Source: JAZQNF01 sp045641505 (GTDB lineage Bacteria > Bacillota > Clostridia > Lachnospirales > Bianqueaceae). Taken from it: a DNA stretch of 6,761 nucleotides. The position numbers were made by a program, and so were the translations under genes. Under the pieces are notes generated by a model. That model made no database searches and had not been told where the DNA came from. It saw nothing but the letters and a program-made list of their open reading frames with translations. Positions 5,869-6,761 of the stretch are shown here, one piece after another (position 1 is the first letter of the stretch; each line of letters opens with the position of its first letter). The stretch covers positions 1 through 6,761 of the forward strand of contig JAZUHB010000084.1 in assembly GCA_045641505.1 (NCBI GenBank), read 5' to 3'.

Positions 5869-6761
5869 AACCGACAGGGAGGCCCCGTTCCGCAAGAACG
5901 AGGTCCTTCATTTTACCGTCGATGACCTGGGGACCCGCGGCGAGGGCATCGGCCATCCCGAGGGCTATACGGTCTTCGTCGAGGGCGCGCTGCCCGGCGA
6001 AGAGATCGAGGCGCAGCTGATCAAAACTACCTCCGGCTACGGCGTCGGAAAGCTGCTCCGGATCCTCGTTCCGTCGGAAGACCGCGTCGAGCCCGACTGT
6101 CCTCTGGCCGGCCGCTGCGGCGGCTGCCAGCTGCAGCATCTTTCCTACGCCGGTCAGCTCCGCTACAAGAGCGCGAAGATCCGCGACTGCCTGAACCGCA
6201 TCGGCCATTTTTCACTCGATGAGCCGGTCGAGATCCTGGGTGACGAGGAAGGACGCTTCCATTACCGGAACAAGGCCCAGTTCCCCGTGCAGGAGCTCGA
6301 CGGACGTTCCGAAGCCGGTCTCTACGCGGCCCGCTCCCACCGGCTGCTTCCTTGCTACCGCTGCGGACTTCAGAAGGACGAGGCTAACCGGCTGCTCGAG
6401 AAGATTATCCGCTTCGCGCCCTCCGCAGGTCTCTGCGCCTATGACGAGAACACCGGCAAGGGGCTGCTCCGGCATGTCCTGATCCGGACCTCCGCGAACG
6501 GCGAGAACTCCGTCACTCTGGTCCTCAACAGCCGCCGTCTTCCGAACGCGGAGGCCTGGGTCCGCCGCATGAAGGAGCTTTCGGTCACCTCGTTCGCGGT
6601 CAATTTCAACACGGAGGATTCCAATGTGATCCTCGGCCGCGAGACGAAGATCCTCTTCGGCTCCGAAACGATCACGGATCATATCGGCGATCTCGCCTTT
6701 CAGATTTCGCCCGCTTCCTTCTTCCAGGTCAACGGCCGTCAGACCGAGGTGCTCTACGGGA
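5861..6761 (+). CDS. rlmD: 23S rRNA (uracil-5-)-methyltransferase, RlmD/RlmCD (RumA/TrmA) family, N-terminal part
   Basis: This enzyme family uses S-adenosylmethionine to methylate carbon 5 of a uridine in 23S rRNA (U1939, and in some Gram-positives also U747). The frame is open from ATG 5861 to the window edge, giving 300 codons, with no stop. Residues about 10-70 form a TRAM-type RNA-binding domain (DDLGTRGEGIGHPEGYTVFV, 21-40; VEGALPGEEIEAQL, 40-53). The iron-sulfur ligands follow as C80-x5-C86-x2-C89 in CPLAGRCGGCQLQH, the same spacing as in RumA. C168 in CGLQ is the likely fourth ligand. FHYRNKAQFPV (133-143) and SFFQVN (286-291) are further family signatures. The SAM-binding Rossmann part and catalytic cysteine would lie downstream. 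The gene overlaps yhaM by 8 bases. Which uridine it modifies (RlmD, RlmCD or the TrmA branch) cannot be settled from this fragment, although the iron-sulfur and TRAM regions argue against TrmA. Confidence 0.94.
   Translation, partial: MSKTDREAPFRKNEVLHFTVDDLGTRGEGIGHPEGYTVFVEGALPGEEIEAQLIKTTSGYGVGKLLRILVPSEDRVEPDCPLAGRCGGCQLQHLSYAGQLRYKSAKIRDCLNRIGHFSLDEPVEILGDEEGRFHYRNKAQFPVQELDGRSEAGLYAARSHRLLPCYRCGLQKDEANRLLEKIIRFAPSAGLCAYDENTGKGLLRHVLIRTSANGENSVTLVLNSRRLPNAEAWVRRMKELSVTSFAVNFNTEDSNVILGRETKILFGSETITDHIGDLAFQISPASFFQVNGRQTEVLYG

Noticed and set aside
2074..5895. A 1273-codon open frame on the - strand, antisense to the kinase, protease and yhaM
   Set aside because: It is in exact codon register with the three + strand genes, so a stop needs a sense TTA, CTA or TCA codon, all rare in this GC-rich codon usage. 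It ends at a TCA serine codon in the kinase. It spans three well-recognised genes and its protein shows no domain.

Overview
The window is GC-rich (around 60% by eye) and coding throughout. Six genes lie on the + strand with gaps of 9 to 19 bases or a short overlap, so it reads as the inside of one operon. No promoter or terminator is visible, and both ends cut through genes. MutS2 with a C-terminal Smr domain, YhaM, an RlmD/RlmCD-type methyltransferase and single-anchor HtrA together suggest a Gram-positive Firmicute. The high GC, the lack of TTA/CTA/TCA codons over long stretches and the clostridial-looking kinase H-box point to a GC-rich anaerobic Clostridia lineage (Oscillospirales-like). 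That placement is inference, not proof.

Layout: 1-1265 is the 3' part of mutS2 (Walker B onward, coiled coil, KOW-like region, Smr domain). 1275-1973 is an OmpR/PhoB-family response regulator. 1993-3483 is a two-transmembrane sensor histidine kinase with HAMP. 3502-4896 is a membrane-anchored HtrA-like serine protease with one PDZ domain. 4915-5868 is a YhaM-type OB-fold/HD 3'-5' exoribonuclease. 5861 to the window end is the first 300 codons of a TRAM/[4Fe-4S] 23S rRNA uracil-5-methyltransferase. No stretch above 300 bases lacks a gene.

The outer genes are nucleic-acid housekeeping: MutS2 for recombination control or ribosome rescue, YhaM for RNA turnover, RlmD for rRNA methylation. The three central genes look like an envelope-stress module: a sensor kinase with a cysteine-bearing outer domain, its regulator, and a membrane-bound protease with eight cysteines in its outer part. 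The arrangement recalls CssRS control of HtrA in Bacillus, but homology to that system was not tested. The most unusual points are the cysteine enrichment of both exported domains and the non-canonical active-site motifs of the protease (TAYH, GDSGC). I saw no mobile element, CRISPR array, tRNA or rRNA.
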